IMG/VR virus record: IMGVR_UViG_3300007517_000005
Coordinates: 21,512-85,511 of that record
DNA from: a virus
Direction: 5' to 3' (one strand)
Length of the DNA stretch: 64,000 nt
A model generated the notes under the pieces. It ran no database searches and had not been told where the DNA came from. It was given only the letters and a program-made list of their open reading frames with translations. Made by a program: the position numbers and the translations under genes. Positions 26,685-34,861 of the stretch are shown here, in pieces. Positions within the stretch are counted from its first letter, which is position 1, and each line of letters starts with the position of its first letter.

Positions 26685-28724
26685 ATGACTACATATGACT
26701 TCAAAGCCTTTGCTACCGCTATCAATGATCACTTCAAGTTGATGGCTAACTATAACCTATATACCACTACTGCTTCTAAAGATGATCTATACGACGCATA
26801 CCTACAAGCATACCCTGATGGTACTAACCCTATATACGTGAATCGTACAGAGTATGATTGCTCTACCTGTAAGGAATTCATACGTAACATTGGGGGTGCG
26901 GTTGCTATCGTAGATGGGGCAATAGTACCTGTGTGGGATGTGCCGGGGCTTGAGTACCCATACAATGTGGTTGCTGAGACTATGTCCGCTTACGTTACAT
27001 CACACCCTATTAGCTCTGTCTTCTGCCTTAAAGAACTATCCTATGGTGCACCACATAGTAAACAGTTATTACAGGGTGGGGATATACGCACCTGGTACCA
27101 CTTCTATGCGCGTGTAGATGCTAAGTACCATTCCAATACCCCGGCACAAGTTATAGGGGACTCTATTACTGCTATGCAAGTCCTACGTAGAGGATTGAGT
27201 GAGTTAACCCTGGACTCTATCACTACTGTACTAGAACTCATAGATACTAACTCTATCTATAGAGGGGCTGAACATAGGGCCGCTCTCGTAGCCTTTAAGA
27301 CACTTAAGGAGTCGTATGACACTACACCCGCAGAACAACAGGAACTACTGCTATGGCTTAATGTGACACACCATAATGCACGGTTCCGTAATACTGTCAT
27401 CGGTACATTAGTACAAGACCTATCAGATGGTGTGGAACTAGAGAAGGCAGTACACTCCTTCGAGACTAAGGTTGCACCTACTAACTATAAGAGGACTAAG
27501 TCCCTTATTACACCCGGTATGCGCGATGGTGCCCTGAAGACCGTGCGGGAGTTGGGGCTTGAACCCTCCCTCAGTCGTAGACATGCACGTGTATCTGATG
27601 TCTCCATTAATGATGTCCTGTGGGTTGATAATGCAGTACGGGGGCTTATGAAGGAAGGCGGTATAGCTGCACTACTGCAGACACAAGTTAAGGTTAAACC
27701 CCCTAACTTAGATAGTGCTACCCCTATCAGTATTGAAGACTTCATGTCCTCTGTACTCCCACAGACTACTACGCTGCAGGTATTACTGGAGAGTAGATTA
27801 CTAGGTAACCTAATGAGCCTCACTGCACCTTGTGATGTGAGCTCCCCGCGTATCTTTAAGTGGGGTAATAACTTCGGGTGGTCATACCGTGATAATGTGG
27901 CCGATAGTATTATCAAGCAGAGAGTTAAAGGGGCGGGGGGTAATGTTACCGCCCCCTTTAGGGTTAGCCTCGCATGGTTTAACTATGATGACCTAGACAT
28001 ATACGTTTATGTACCTGGGGGCGGGTGGCCTATATGCTTCATGAATAGGACTGTGGGCACAGGTACATTGGATGTAGATGCAAATGCAGGTCGTCGTCGC
28101 AGTAGAACACCCGTCGAGAATGTATGTTGGACCGCTCCGATAAATGGCACCTATCAGGTACACGTTAAGAACTTCAGTAAGAGAGAGTCTATTGATGTAG
28201 GCTTTACCTTAGAAGTAGAATCCATGGGGATTATCTCTACATACCATTACGACCGCCCTGTAGGTGATCGCTGTATTGTACATTGCCTAACCATTACCGT
28301 CAGGGGTGGACAGGTAACTGATATCACAGCCGCCCCCAATGTAGAAGGTAATTCATCTTCCACGACTGAGTGGGGCCTCATGACACAGACACTCGTGAAG
28401 GTAGATACCGTAATCCTCAGCCCTAATTACTGGGGGGATAATCATAGTGGTAATAAGCACTGGTTCTTTATCCTACATGAGTGCCTCAACCCTGAGCCTA
28501 CTAGGGGTATCTATAATGAGTTCCTGCGCCATGAACTAGAATCACATAAAAAGGTGTTTGAGGTGCTCGGTGATCTTACTAAAGTACCGCCTGTGCCTGA
28601 ACAACTATCAGGCCTAGGGTTTTCGTCTACACGTAACGATAAGCTTAAAGTCATAGCTACTGGCATCAAAGCTAACAGCGCCGTGAGCATATCGACTAAA
28701 GCCTATGAGATTAACTTCTCGTAA
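26685..28724 (+). CDS. Large conserved phage protein with a C-terminal beta-sandwich
   Basis: A 679-residue protein. Its N-terminus has 'EYDCSTCKEFIRNIGGAVAI', a CxxC segment I associate with uncharacterised proteins of other phages. Residues 420-510 read as a secreted-protein-like beta sandwich: 'VSLAWFNYDDLDIYVYVPG', 'TLDVDANAGRRRSRTPVENV', 'GTYQVHVKNFSKRES', similar to DUF2135/YfaP-type domains. It may bind other proteins or sugars. A decayed family B repeat lies in frame near the C-terminus ('NSAVSISTK'). An AGGAG site lies before the ATG. Function unknown. Confidence 0.62.
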   Translation: MTTYDFKAFATAINDHFKLMANYNLYTTTASKDDLYDAYLQAYPDGTNPIYVNRTEYDCSTCKEFIRNIGGAVAIVDGAIVPVWDVPGLEYPYNVVAETMSAYVTSHPISSVFCLKELSYGAPHSKQLLQGGDIRTWYHFYARVDAKYHSNTPAQVIGDSITAMQVLRRGLSELTLDSITTVLELIDTNSIYRGAEHRAALVAFKTLKESYDTTPAEQQELLLWLNVTHHNARFRNTVIGTLVQDLSDGVELEKAVHSFETKVAPTNYKRTKSLITPGMRDGALKTVRELGLEPSLSRRHARVSDVSINDVLWVDNAVRGLMKEGGIAALLQTQVKVKPPNLDSATPISIEDFMSSVLPQTTTLQVLLESRLLGNLMSLTAPCDVSSPRIFKWGNNFGWSYRDNVADSIIKQRVKGAGGNVTAPFRVSLAWFNYDDLDIYVYVPGGGWPICFMNRTVGTGTLDVDANAGRRRSRTPVENVCWTAPINGTYQVHVKNFSKRESIDVGFTLEVESMGIISTYHYDRPVGDRCIVHCLTITVRGGQVTDITAAPNVEGNSSSTTEWGLMTQTLVKVDTVILSPNYWGDNHSGNKHWFFILHECLNPEPTRGIYNEFLRHELESHKKVFEVLGDLTKVPPVPEQLSGLGFSSTRNDKLKVIATGIKANSAVSISTKAYEINFS

Positions 28725-29293
28725 GATTATACGTGGGGTATGTCTATCCCCACTACCACACACATAGCTATGGAGACACACAATGTCAGGAACTCAAGGC
28801 GAAAGCCACTGAGCTTGTAAGACGCAAGTTGAAGCAAGCTATTCTGACCAGCCTAAGTCGTTACGCTCTTAGCGTTGCTAAGTCTTAACTGACTACGTTA
28901 TTTGAGTCACGACACCCTGGGATCTTGCTAGTCCTCTGCCCTGTCGCTAGTGGTTAAACAGTTCTAAAGTCACTGGAACAGTGCTACTAGCCTAGCTACG
29001 CTCCCAGCGTAGCGACCTAACAAACTCTTATAACATTGGCGAAGCAAACATTACCTAAGAAATTAGAGGCCCCACAAGGGCAACCGTTATGCGTACAGGG
29101 TTGTGAGATTTGAGATGGTAATTGTCCCATCGAAAGTGCCGTAGGCTACGACCCTTGGGGAGTACACTACAAAAGTACACCTAGTCAAACAGCCCCAAGG
29201 CGGTAATGGATAGATTCACGGTGGTTCAAACCACCCGCGTTGTTTCCCTCTCAGGGCTAAGGCCACTGAGTTTCCCACTTACCGAGGTTTTCT
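28725..29293 (+). other. Non-coding stretch with repeats and structured pieces
   Basis: No convincing gene is seen in these 570 bases. It holds family B copies at 28853-28882 and 28992-29020, a family A copy at 29135-29167, and a structured segment at 29185-29290. A segment near 28786 (ACTCAAGGCGAAAGCCACTG) partly mirrors the structured segment (GCTAAGGCCACTGAGTTTCC), so both may be ends of decayed mobile elements. Confidence 0.6.
29185..29290 (+). ncRNA. Structured RNA-like relic, possibly a TnpB omega-RNA/right end
   Basis: Two strong hairpins follow each other: GGTGGTTCAAACCACC (seven base pairs, two-base loop) and CTCAGGGCTAAGGCCACTGA(G), in which CTCAG pairs with CTGAG around an inner GGC/GCC stem. 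Adjacent conserved-looking text ('CAGCCCCAAGGCGG') reminds me of the 3' structured ends of IS200/IS605- and IS607-type elements that carry TnpB guide RNA. A TnpB relic is present 2.5 kb away. This is inference from memory and structure. Confidence 0.35.
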
Positions 29294-29725
29294 ATGACCA
29301 CTACAGATATCAATGACATCTTCTTCTACGCCGCTGTTCATAAGTTACGTTACCCCTCCTGCACGGGTATGCTCACTACTGAGCAATTGCTAGACTTACC
29401 CCTTGTGTATAGTGGGTCGGGTGCACCACGCCCTAACTTAGATGATACCGCTAAGGCTATCAATATCGAACTCCGTGGCTATGCTGAAGAGTCCTTCGTG
29501 CGTAAGGGTGTCAATCGACAGGAAGCAGAACTGAGAGCAGCCCTTGAGATAGTTAAGTACATCATCGCTTACAAGCAGGATGAGGATAAGAAGAAGGCTG
29601 ATAAGGTAAGTAAGGCTTCTAAGAGAGCTACATTATTGGAGGCCTTTGAAGCTAAACAGAAGGCTGAGTTAGGCGCTATGTCAACAGAGGATTTACTTAA
29701 GCAGTTGGCTGCCTTGGAGGATTAA
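29294..29725 (+). CDS. Conserved small phage protein, helical C-terminus
   Basis: A 143-residue protein resembling a widespread unnamed phage family: 'KLRYPSCTGMLTTEQLLDLP' at the N-terminus, then 'NLDDTAKAINIELR', then a charged coiled coil rich in K, E and A, ending 'STEDLLKQLAALED'. GAGG lies six bases before the ATG. Function unknown in the family as far as I know. Confidence 0.65.
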   Translation: MTTTDINDIFFYAAVHKLRYPSCTGMLTTEQLLDLPLVYSGSGAPRPNLDDTAKAINIELRGYAEESFVRKGVNRQEAELRAALEIVKYIIAYKQDEDKKKADKVSKASKRATLLEAFEAKQKAELGAMSTEDLLKQLAALED

Positions 29726-29961
29726 TGAAGTTCTATTACTGCGTAAGGTAGAACAAGAAGATTACTGTATCAGAGATGCTGGACATCTCTGATGTACTGG
29801 CTTAGCAGTCTCACGTTACCCTCAATAATGAGACATATGCTGGTGGCACATCGAACGCTTGGTATTTAAGCCTGACCACAAGCTAGTCCCTCAAACTGAG
29901 GACGGTGGAATTGATTGGGGTCGAGTGGCACGAGTTAGTATTTTCTGGATAGGAGATTATC

Positions 29962-30267
29962 ATGACTGAAGTTTTACAGCCTTTTACCCCGGATTGGATC
30001 TCGCCGCCAGGGGAGACGATAGCTGATTTAATTGAAGAACGGGGCTGGAGTCAGGTTGATTTAGCAAAACGCCTGGGCTACACCTCGAAGCACATAAGCT
30101 TGTTGATCAATGGTAAAGCGTCGATCACAGAAGAAATAGCACTCAAATTAGAAGATGTATTGGGCAGTAGTACAAGCTTTTGGTTGAGCAGGGAAGCACA
30201 GTATCGCGCAAAGCTGGCTCAACAGGGAGCCGGCGCTCTTACGTACAAGGAGAACATTGGCTCATGA
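29962..30267 (+). CDS. higA: HigA-type antitoxin, truncated
   Basis: The first 90 residues are a clear HigA/XRE protein: 'FTPDWISPPGETIADLIEER', the helix-turn-helix 'WSQVDLAKRLGYTSKHISLL', then 'INGKASITEEIALKLEDVLG'. HigA proteins of this class continue well beyond 'FWLSREAQYRAKLAQ', but here the frame leaves the family at about residue 91 and finishes in sequence that matches the leader of the next gene (compare ACAAGGAGAACATTG at 30244 and 30701). So it is a foreign fragment dropped in front of a phage gene. The base composition differs from its neighbours. No intact HigB toxin is present; the bases ahead of the start could encode a short '...FWIGDYHD' tail overlapping the ATG. Confidence 0.82.
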   Translation: MTEVLQPFTPDWISPPGETIADLIEERGWSQVDLAKRLGYTSKHISLLINGKASITEEIALKLEDVLGSSTSFWLSREAQYRAKLAQQGAGALTYKENIGS

Positions 30268-30653
30268 TGACTGTTAATACTGCTGGCCCATTATCGTGTC
30301 ACGCACAACTAGCTGGTGGTAAACTACTGCACCTCCATAAGTGTACCGATGATACCTCCCTGCTGCGACAAGACTATTGGGTCTATGGTATTACATTGCC
30401 TTCAATAGGTGAGACCTATACTGAGATGTGTGAAGAACATCGAGCATATTTAGAGTCTCCAGAAGTTATTAATTGGATACTCAACACCTACCACCTGAAA
30501 GAAGATGTCTTCAATAAAGAGTATACTTACCATAACTTTACCTTTGAATGTTTGGATATTGACCATAGAGCTACATGGGTTTTCATTAATGAGGCAGCCT
30601 ATATTTATGAGTTCACACTTGATTGCGATACTCTCTACTTCTGCAGTCCCTGA
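30264..30653 (+). CDS. Unknown protein, KLLHLHKC family
   Basis: A 129-residue protein with 'LAGGKLLHLHKCTDD' near the N-terminus and tyrosine-rich strands later ('AAYIYEFTLDCDTLYFC'). AAGGAG lies before the ATG. A shortened second copy follows at 30720-30818 behind the same leader, so the gene was duplicated. Its start overlaps the end of the HigA fragment. Function unknown. Confidence 0.6.
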   Translation: MMTVNTAGPLSCHAQLAGGKLLHLHKCTDDTSLLRQDYWVYGITLPSIGETYTEMCEEHRAYLESPEVINWILNTYHLKEDVFNKEYTYHNFTFECLDIDHRATWVFINEAAYIYEFTLDCDTLYFCSP

Positions 30654-30719
30654 AGTTTGATACACATAAGGGGGCAGTAATATACCCGCCCTCCCTACAT
30701 ACAAGGAGAACATTGACTC

Positions 30720-30818
30720 ATGACTAATAACTCACTACAGTATAACGTACGCTATGGCTTCTTAGATGGCGGTGAGCTACTACACCTCCATAAGTGTGTG
30801 CGTACAATGAGGCGTTAA
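30720..30818 (+). pseudogene. Truncated duplicate of the KLLHLHKC gene
   Basis: A 32-residue frame with 'FLDGGELLHLHKCV' that matches the N-terminus of the gene before it, after the same AAGGAGAACATTGACTC leader. It stops at once after the shared motif, so it is a broken copy. Confidence 0.7.
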
Positions 30819-30912
30819 GCATATAGTTATGGGCCGGCCTATTGTCACACAGAGAAGTAAGTTGATGTCAGTTATTTAATGAGGCAAGAGCTATAAAAGA
30901 GAGAGGATAACT

Positions 30913-31245
30913 ATGAGATGTATATACACTGTCCACACTGGCATATACGAGGAAAGAGACGATAATCTGTGGCCTACACCGAGACCCCCTATGTTAGATT
31001 ACGTGTACAAGTGCACGGTGAACTACTCCTGCAAACTACCACCATCTATTAATGCCTCCGTGTGGGAATTGGTAAAGCCCCTTGGTATGCCAAGCATGTG
31101 GTGGGCTACTGATGTATTGACACCCCCTTCTATAGGCTGGGATGTGGATGTACCTGGTCATACCACAGAAGTCAGGATCATAGGTATGAAACAGTATAAG
31201 CATCATCTAGTAGCTTCTTGTAAGGTTCTACATGAACAGAGTTAG
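30913..31245 (+). CDS. Unknown small protein
   Basis: A 110-residue protein with a tryptophan- and proline-rich sequence ('PLGMPSMWWATDVLTPPSIG') and a probable beta end ('HTTEVRIIGMKQYKHH'). GAGAGAGG precedes the ATG. No family is recognised. Confidence 0.55.
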   Translation: MRCIYTVHTGIYEERDDNLWPTPRPPMLDYVYKCTVNYSCKLPPSINASVWELVKPLGMPSMWWATDVLTPPSIGWDVDVPGHTTEVRIIGMKQYKHHLVASCKVLHEQS

Positions 31246-31327
31246 ATATGCCCCCCTTGTAAAGGTGGAGTCAATGAAGGGAATTACCGGGTTCTAAGTT
31301 AACTTAGATAGTTTATTAAGCGTCACT

Positions 31328-31643
31328 ATGAACTACATAGACATTCACGATAAGATCATTGGTACCACGCACAGTCTAGAATTATTACCGCCTTCTATTT
31401 TGGAGGATGTACTGAATACCTAGCAACGCTGGGAGCGTAGCGACCTACTGTACATTCAATTATGTCAGAGATATGCAGCACCCGTCTATCAAGGTAAATA
31501 TACATGCTGCTATGGATACGGGTATGGGTACTTACCGCACTGTGTGCACTGTATTGATTGATAATCTACCTAGCATACTCTTCTTAGTGAATACTGATCG
31601 TGAAGAATATGAGTACTCCTATGAAGAGCTGCAACTTAGTTGA
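31328..31643 (+). pseudogene. Small gene broken by a 28-base family B insertion
   Basis: The frame starting 'MNYIDIHDKIIGTTHSLE' stops at a TAG inside a family B repeat (31420-31447). Deleting these 28 bases joins it to a second open frame ('FNYVRDMQHPSIKVNIHAAM' ...), giving one 95-residue protein ending at the TGA 31641-31643. The repeat is therefore an insertion. CTA stands at both ends, so a 25-base element with a 3-base target duplication would also fit. Function unknown. Confidence 0.8.
31420..31447 (+). repeat. Family B repeat, clean 28-base insertion
   Basis: CTA-GCAACGCTGGGAGCGTAG-CGAC-CTA, the consensus element, interrupting a small gene. The empty site can be read from the restored frame. 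Confidence 0.9.
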
Positions 31644-31669
31644 CATATGAGTGTACAATGTCGTATTAT
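31640..31669 (+). promoter_or_regulatory. Sigma70-like promoter, probably of the IS607 relic
   Basis: TTGACA at 31640-31645 and TATTAT at 31664-31669, 18 bases apart, a near-consensus pair. It lies just before the remains of an IS607-type left end and transposase start. Confidence 0.5.
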
Positions 31670-32110
31670 ACATGTAACGAGTTGAGGGCAGGATTATAAA
31701 TTATGTTACCCCTGAAGAAGCAGCACAGCACTTAGGTGTTACTTAACCCATAACTATAAGGTTATACTTCTGCTTACCTTTGAGACTTCCAACATGGTGG
31801 CCAAGGTAAAGAGAAGGATTGGGTCTAAGACTGCCAGGGTCATGTTAACGAGGTTCAAGCAGACATTAAAGCATCAAGCTGAACTTTGCTCCCGTGAGGT
31901 AGTAGAAGTGTCTGAAGCCTACACCAGTAAGACTTGTACCAAGTGCGGACAAGTACATACAAAGCTAGGTCGCTACGCTCCCAGCGTTGCTAGGCAGTTC
32001 CAAGATCTTTAGGTGCCCTTGGCATTATGCTAAGGGCTTTGAGGGATATCTCCACTACATTAAGTAGTGCTATCATTGACCCCTGAGTAGTGATATTCAG
32101 GAATGTTCAG
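31660..32110 (+). mobile_element. tnpB: IS607-like element relic (tnpA start + tnpB end)
   Basis: A deleted transposon. About 31703-31743 encodes 'YVTPEEAAQHLGVT', the MerR-like start of an IS607 serine transposase (TnpA), and then stops. From about 31746 a second frame gives the C-terminal part of TnpB: 'LLLTFETSNMVAKVKRRIGS' and 'EAYTSKTCTKCGQVHTKLG', the RuvC-III/zinc-ribbon region. A family B repeat (31965-31993) replaces the second CxxC of the zinc ribbon and shifts the frame; afterwards 'ALGIMLRALRDISTTLSSA' continues the family to a stop near 32085. The middle of both genes is lost. The element cannot be active. Confidence 0.78.
31965..31993 (-). repeat. Family B repeat inside the TnpB relic
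   Basis: A reverse family B copy (TAGGTCGCTACGCTCCCAGC then GTTGCTAG) at the point where the TnpB zinc ribbon is broken. Confidence 0.88.
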
Positions 32111-32139
32111 TGTAAATATATCAGCTAGGTGGTACACGT

Positions 32140-32232
32140 ATGTTGTACGGTAAGGCATACATCTATGAGCGCAGAGTCAGTGGCTATGTCGAGAACACAG
32201 AAGGGTTAGGGGTTTTACTAGACCGTAGATAA
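32140..32232 (+). CDS. Very small unknown protein
   Basis: A 30-residue frame ('MLYGKAYIYERRVSGYVE' ...) with AGGTGG about eight bases before the ATG, just before a terminator hairpin. It may be a real micro-protein or the remains of a larger gene. Confidence 0.38.
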   Translation: MLYGKAYIYERRVSGYVENTEGLGVLLDRR

Positions 32233-32253
32233 ACCCTACACACACAATAAAAA

Positions 32254-32287
32254 GGGGAGTGCTATCAGATAGACACTCCCCCGTTTG
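32254..32287 (+). terminator. Strong hairpin terminator
   Basis: GGGGAGTG (32254-32261) pairs with CACTCCCC (32274-32281), with a second stem CTATC/GATAG in the loop, followed by CGTTTGCG. Preceded by A-rich sequence, so it may work in both directions. Confidence 0.7.
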
Positions 32288-32331
32288 CGTGGTACACTAT
32301 AAATATCAACCTAAATAGGGGACCCCGCAAT

Positions 32332-33093
32332 ATGTTTAATATATCACTGACCACCGCTACATACAACCCGACGGCAGCTACAGGCATCAAGAGAGCCATC
32401 TACACCTACTCTCAAGATAATAGGGTTATTAAGTCATCCTCCAAGAAGAGAGTCCTTAAGCTGCGTGGGAAGAGGGTTGCTAATGGCCCCCTATATAATA
32501 ATGAATCCCTACGCGCACCATTAGATGAGATATCTACTTCTATACTCACGATAGTCGGTGTACTGTATATGGGTGCAGAGAGGAAGTCTACAGTGCCTGT
32601 ACAGTGGGTGCAAGATAGACGTGGTAACTGGAGACGGGCTATCACACAGAAGGCATTCAGAGCTCTTCCACAGTACATGCAGCAGATCGCTATAGATAAA
32701 GGCGTGGATGTTAGAGGGAGTGTTACCTTCTCACGCTGCGTAATGGCGTGGGCTGGTATTACTGTCAGTGGTCTCGATGTACACCACGTCAATATGGATA
32801 CTACAGATGACCGTCTCGGGAACTTACAGGCATTAACTAAGGCTGAACATGCTGCCGCACATGCTGATAAGGATGACCTCCTATGGGATGCTGATTGGTA
32901 CGAGTACAACTCATACTGTGAAGGACTGCTGCGTATTAATCAGACCTTCTTATTGAGTGATGAGGATATCGCAGTAGCTATAGCGGCTGCATTAGAGCCT
33001 CCTACACACGAGATAGAAGAACTATCTGATGCTGATCGGTGGGACCTGGCATGGGCTGCAATGTGGGCTGACGAAGAGATAGAGATAATGTAA
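32332..33093 (+). CDS. HNH endonuclease, homing type
   Basis: A 253-residue protein with an HNH motif: H151-H152 in 'GLDVHHVNMDTTDDRLGNLQ' followed by 'TKAEHAAAH', the usual HH...N...H order of homing endonucleases. The N-terminal 130 residues are basic and may contact DNA. The acidic C-terminal 70 residues are unusual. A possible -10 (TATAAA) lies about 35 bases before the ATG, after the terminator, so it may have its own promoter. Free-standing HNH genes of this type spread between phages. Confidence 0.8.
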   Translation: MFNISLTTATYNPTAATGIKRAIYTYSQDNRVIKSSSKKRVLKLRGKRVANGPLYNNESLRAPLDEISTSILTIVGVLYMGAERKSTVPVQWVQDRRGNWRRAITQKAFRALPQYMQQIAIDKGVDVRGSVTFSRCVMAWAGITVSGLDVHHVNMDTTDDRLGNLQALTKAEHAAAHADKDDLLWDADWYEYNSYCEGLLRINQTFLLSDEDIAVAIAAALEPPTHEIEELSDADRWDLAWAAMWADEEIEIM

Positions 33094-33110
33094 CTACTAC
33101 AAAGAGAGAT

Positions 33111-33701
33111 ATGAATATAACTGGACGATGGGATGCTGTGAGCCTGACGGGAGAAGGGACCGGCCCTTACATTACTGTCACTGGTGAGACACTCACGACT
33201 ACTATTACCATAGATAATGATAGGCAAGTTAGTATTAATATCATTGATCTGTCCAGCCCATTAGGTGTTGGGGTAGATGTAGATACAGCGTATGAGGCAG
33301 TGATTGGCCTTGAGGCGCAGCTAACTCAAGTCTTCAGTGTATGGTCGATAGAGCAGTACCTCAAGGATAAACTACTATCACAAGTATCATTGGTAGGCTG
33401 GGGTGGCCGTAACTGGCTACTACAGTGTAATGATGAAGGACTATATTGGCAGCTATTACTTAAACCTGGTAGACGAGCTAATATAACCGTCACAGTCTAC
33501 CTAGACATAGATCTAGATGCTTACTTAAATCTTCATGAGCGTACTGTAACTAGACGATATATATGCCTTGAAGCTAGAGATATCCATGGGGTAGTGGCAG
33601 AGATACACGCAATAGATATCCCCAAAGATGTACTGATTATAGATGATCAATTAGTTAGGGACTACTTACCCCAGGATTATATAGCGGTTAAAGATGTCTG
33701 A
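33111..33701 (+). CDS. Unknown beta-rich protein
   Basis: A 196-residue protein with regular strands ('LTTTITIDNDRQVSINIIDL', 'NITVTVYLDIDLDAYLNL') and the end 'IDIPKDVLIIDDQLVRDYL'. Its C-terminal end is echoed by the small frame at 35724-35831 ('IKVPEGVISNQTIKDFMI'), so it has a decayed relative nearby. GAGAG precedes the ATG. Function unknown. Confidence 0.6.
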   Translation: MNITGRWDAVSLTGEGTGPYITVTGETLTTTITIDNDRQVSINIIDLSSPLGVGVDVDTAYEAVIGLEAQLTQVFSVWSIEQYLKDKLLSQVSLVGWGGRNWLLQCNDEGLYWQLLLKPGRRANITVTVYLDIDLDAYLNLHERTVTRRYICLEARDIHGVVAEIHAIDIPKDVLIIDDQLVRDYLPQDYIAVKDV

Positions 33702-33713
33702 TAGGTAATAGAT

Positions 33714-34235
33714 ATGGCAAAGCTATGGTTGGTAGGGCGTACAGATACCACGAGGAATGAGTACCTTGAGATGGTTGTATCTGCAGGTACGAGAGAGCAG
33801 GTACTGAGTATTAATCCCAACAATGGGAAGGTTATAGAGTTATATAAGGATGGTAGTGGTTACTACTGTGCGGGGTGGACTGATCCCGAACACCTAACTA
33901 TAGAATGTATTGGTGCCTCAGTACATACAAGTAACCGCCTCATACTAACATCATGGAATGAAGGGGAGAATGGCACACCCTCACCACCATATACTAAGGG
34001 GGGAGTACAAGATACTATCACTAACTTATACCTAGTAGATAGGGGGTTCTGTATCTATTACTCCTTTAATAAGGTACTCATTGCTTGTGATAGTTTAGAG
34101 AGTACAACTGCTACATCATTACTAAATGAGATGTTGGGTATCAACTGGTACCAGGAACGGTTCGCATATATAGAGTGCGTTGGTACGACCAATATACACG
34201 GCATAGTATTAGCATCTTACGGGGCTGGCTCATGA
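33714..34235 (+). CDS. Two-copy LWLVxRTD-family protein
   Basis: A 173-residue protein made of two copies of one small domain. The first is 'AKLWLVGRTDTTRNEYLEMV' to 'LTIECIGASVHTSNRLILTS'; the second is 'ITNLYLVDRGFCIYYSFNKV' to 'YIECVGTTNIHGIVLASYGA'. The single-copy relative is at 25671-25904. The duplicated layout is clear; the function is not. It overlaps the next gene by four bases. Confidence 0.65.
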   Translation: MAKLWLVGRTDTTRNEYLEMVVSAGTREQVLSINPNNGKVIELYKDGSGYYCAGWTDPEHLTIECIGASVHTSNRLILTSWNEGENGTPSPPYTKGGVQDTITNLYLVDRGFCIYYSFNKVLIACDSLESTTATSLLNEMLGINWYQERFAYIECVGTTNIHGIVLASYGAGS

Positions 34236-34615
34236 ACATAACTAAGCTCAAAGAGATAATCTACTGGAGTCTTGAGGGTGTACAGGTGCCGCGAGCCACG
34301 CCCCTTCTTGAGGTATTGACACACATCAAGTGCCATACTACAGCGCCCCTATTAAGGAGTCCTAGAAAGCCACGCCTACGTGAGCACTACTCTGTAAATC
34401 CCACAGTATCTATATATATTAAGGGGGTTAATAATGCCATTGACTCAACCATCGTATACAAGAGTAATGGCTACGTAGATATAGAATCATTAATGCCTGA
34501 TATACAGTTATGGATAGAGGAGAACCATAGCATTAGTAATTGGGAGAGAGAGTCGCGGGAGTATGATAGGGTCACCAACTACCACCTAAATGGTATCGAT
34601 TACCCCAACATATAA
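34232..34615 (+). CDS. Unknown protein
   Basis: A 127-residue protein starting 'MNITKLKEIIYWSLEGVQVP' from an ATG overlapping the previous stop (ATGA). Near residue 25 the DNA (GTGCCGCGAGCCACGCCCC) looks like a drifted family A repeat. Mixed strands and helices; no family recognised. Confidence 0.55.
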   Translation: MNITKLKEIIYWSLEGVQVPRATPLLEVLTHIKCHTTAPLLRSPRKPRLREHYSVNPTVSIYIKGVNNAIDSTIVYKSNGYVDIESLMPDIQLWIEENHSISNWERESREYDRVTNYHLNGIDYPNI

Positions 34616-34632
34616 CAACCCCTTACTTATCT

Positions 34633-34842
34633 CTCAAGGAGACTACGGGGGTACCGATACGTAGTGAACTACCAGCAACAATAGTAGATATCAAGGTATG
34701 TAAGCTAGGGGGTAGTATCCATATATACTATGGGGATAATGAGTGGAACTATAACATAGAGTTCCCAATAACAGTGCAGCGGATACTGGAAGCCATCCAC
34801 ACTAACTATAAAGGGGCTAGAGACGTACCCTCTATATTCTAA
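34633..34842 (+). pseudogene. Open frame without a start codon
   Basis: A 70-codon frame reading as protein ('ELPATIVDIKVCKLGGSIHI' and 'EFPITVQRILEAIHTNYKGA') but with no ATG, GTG or TTG at its beginning. It may be the C-terminal part of a decayed gene, or continue the gene before it through a frameshift. Confidence 0.35.
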
Positions 34843-34861
34843 AGGTATAACAGGGAGAGAT

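Noticed and set aside
28725-29293. A group I intron
   Set aside because: Hairpins are present, but I could not find the conserved core pairings, and the flanking genes do not join into one protein.
29726-29961. An intact HigB toxin before higA
   Set aside because: Only a short tail-like frame overlaps the higA start; there is no full-length toxin frame.
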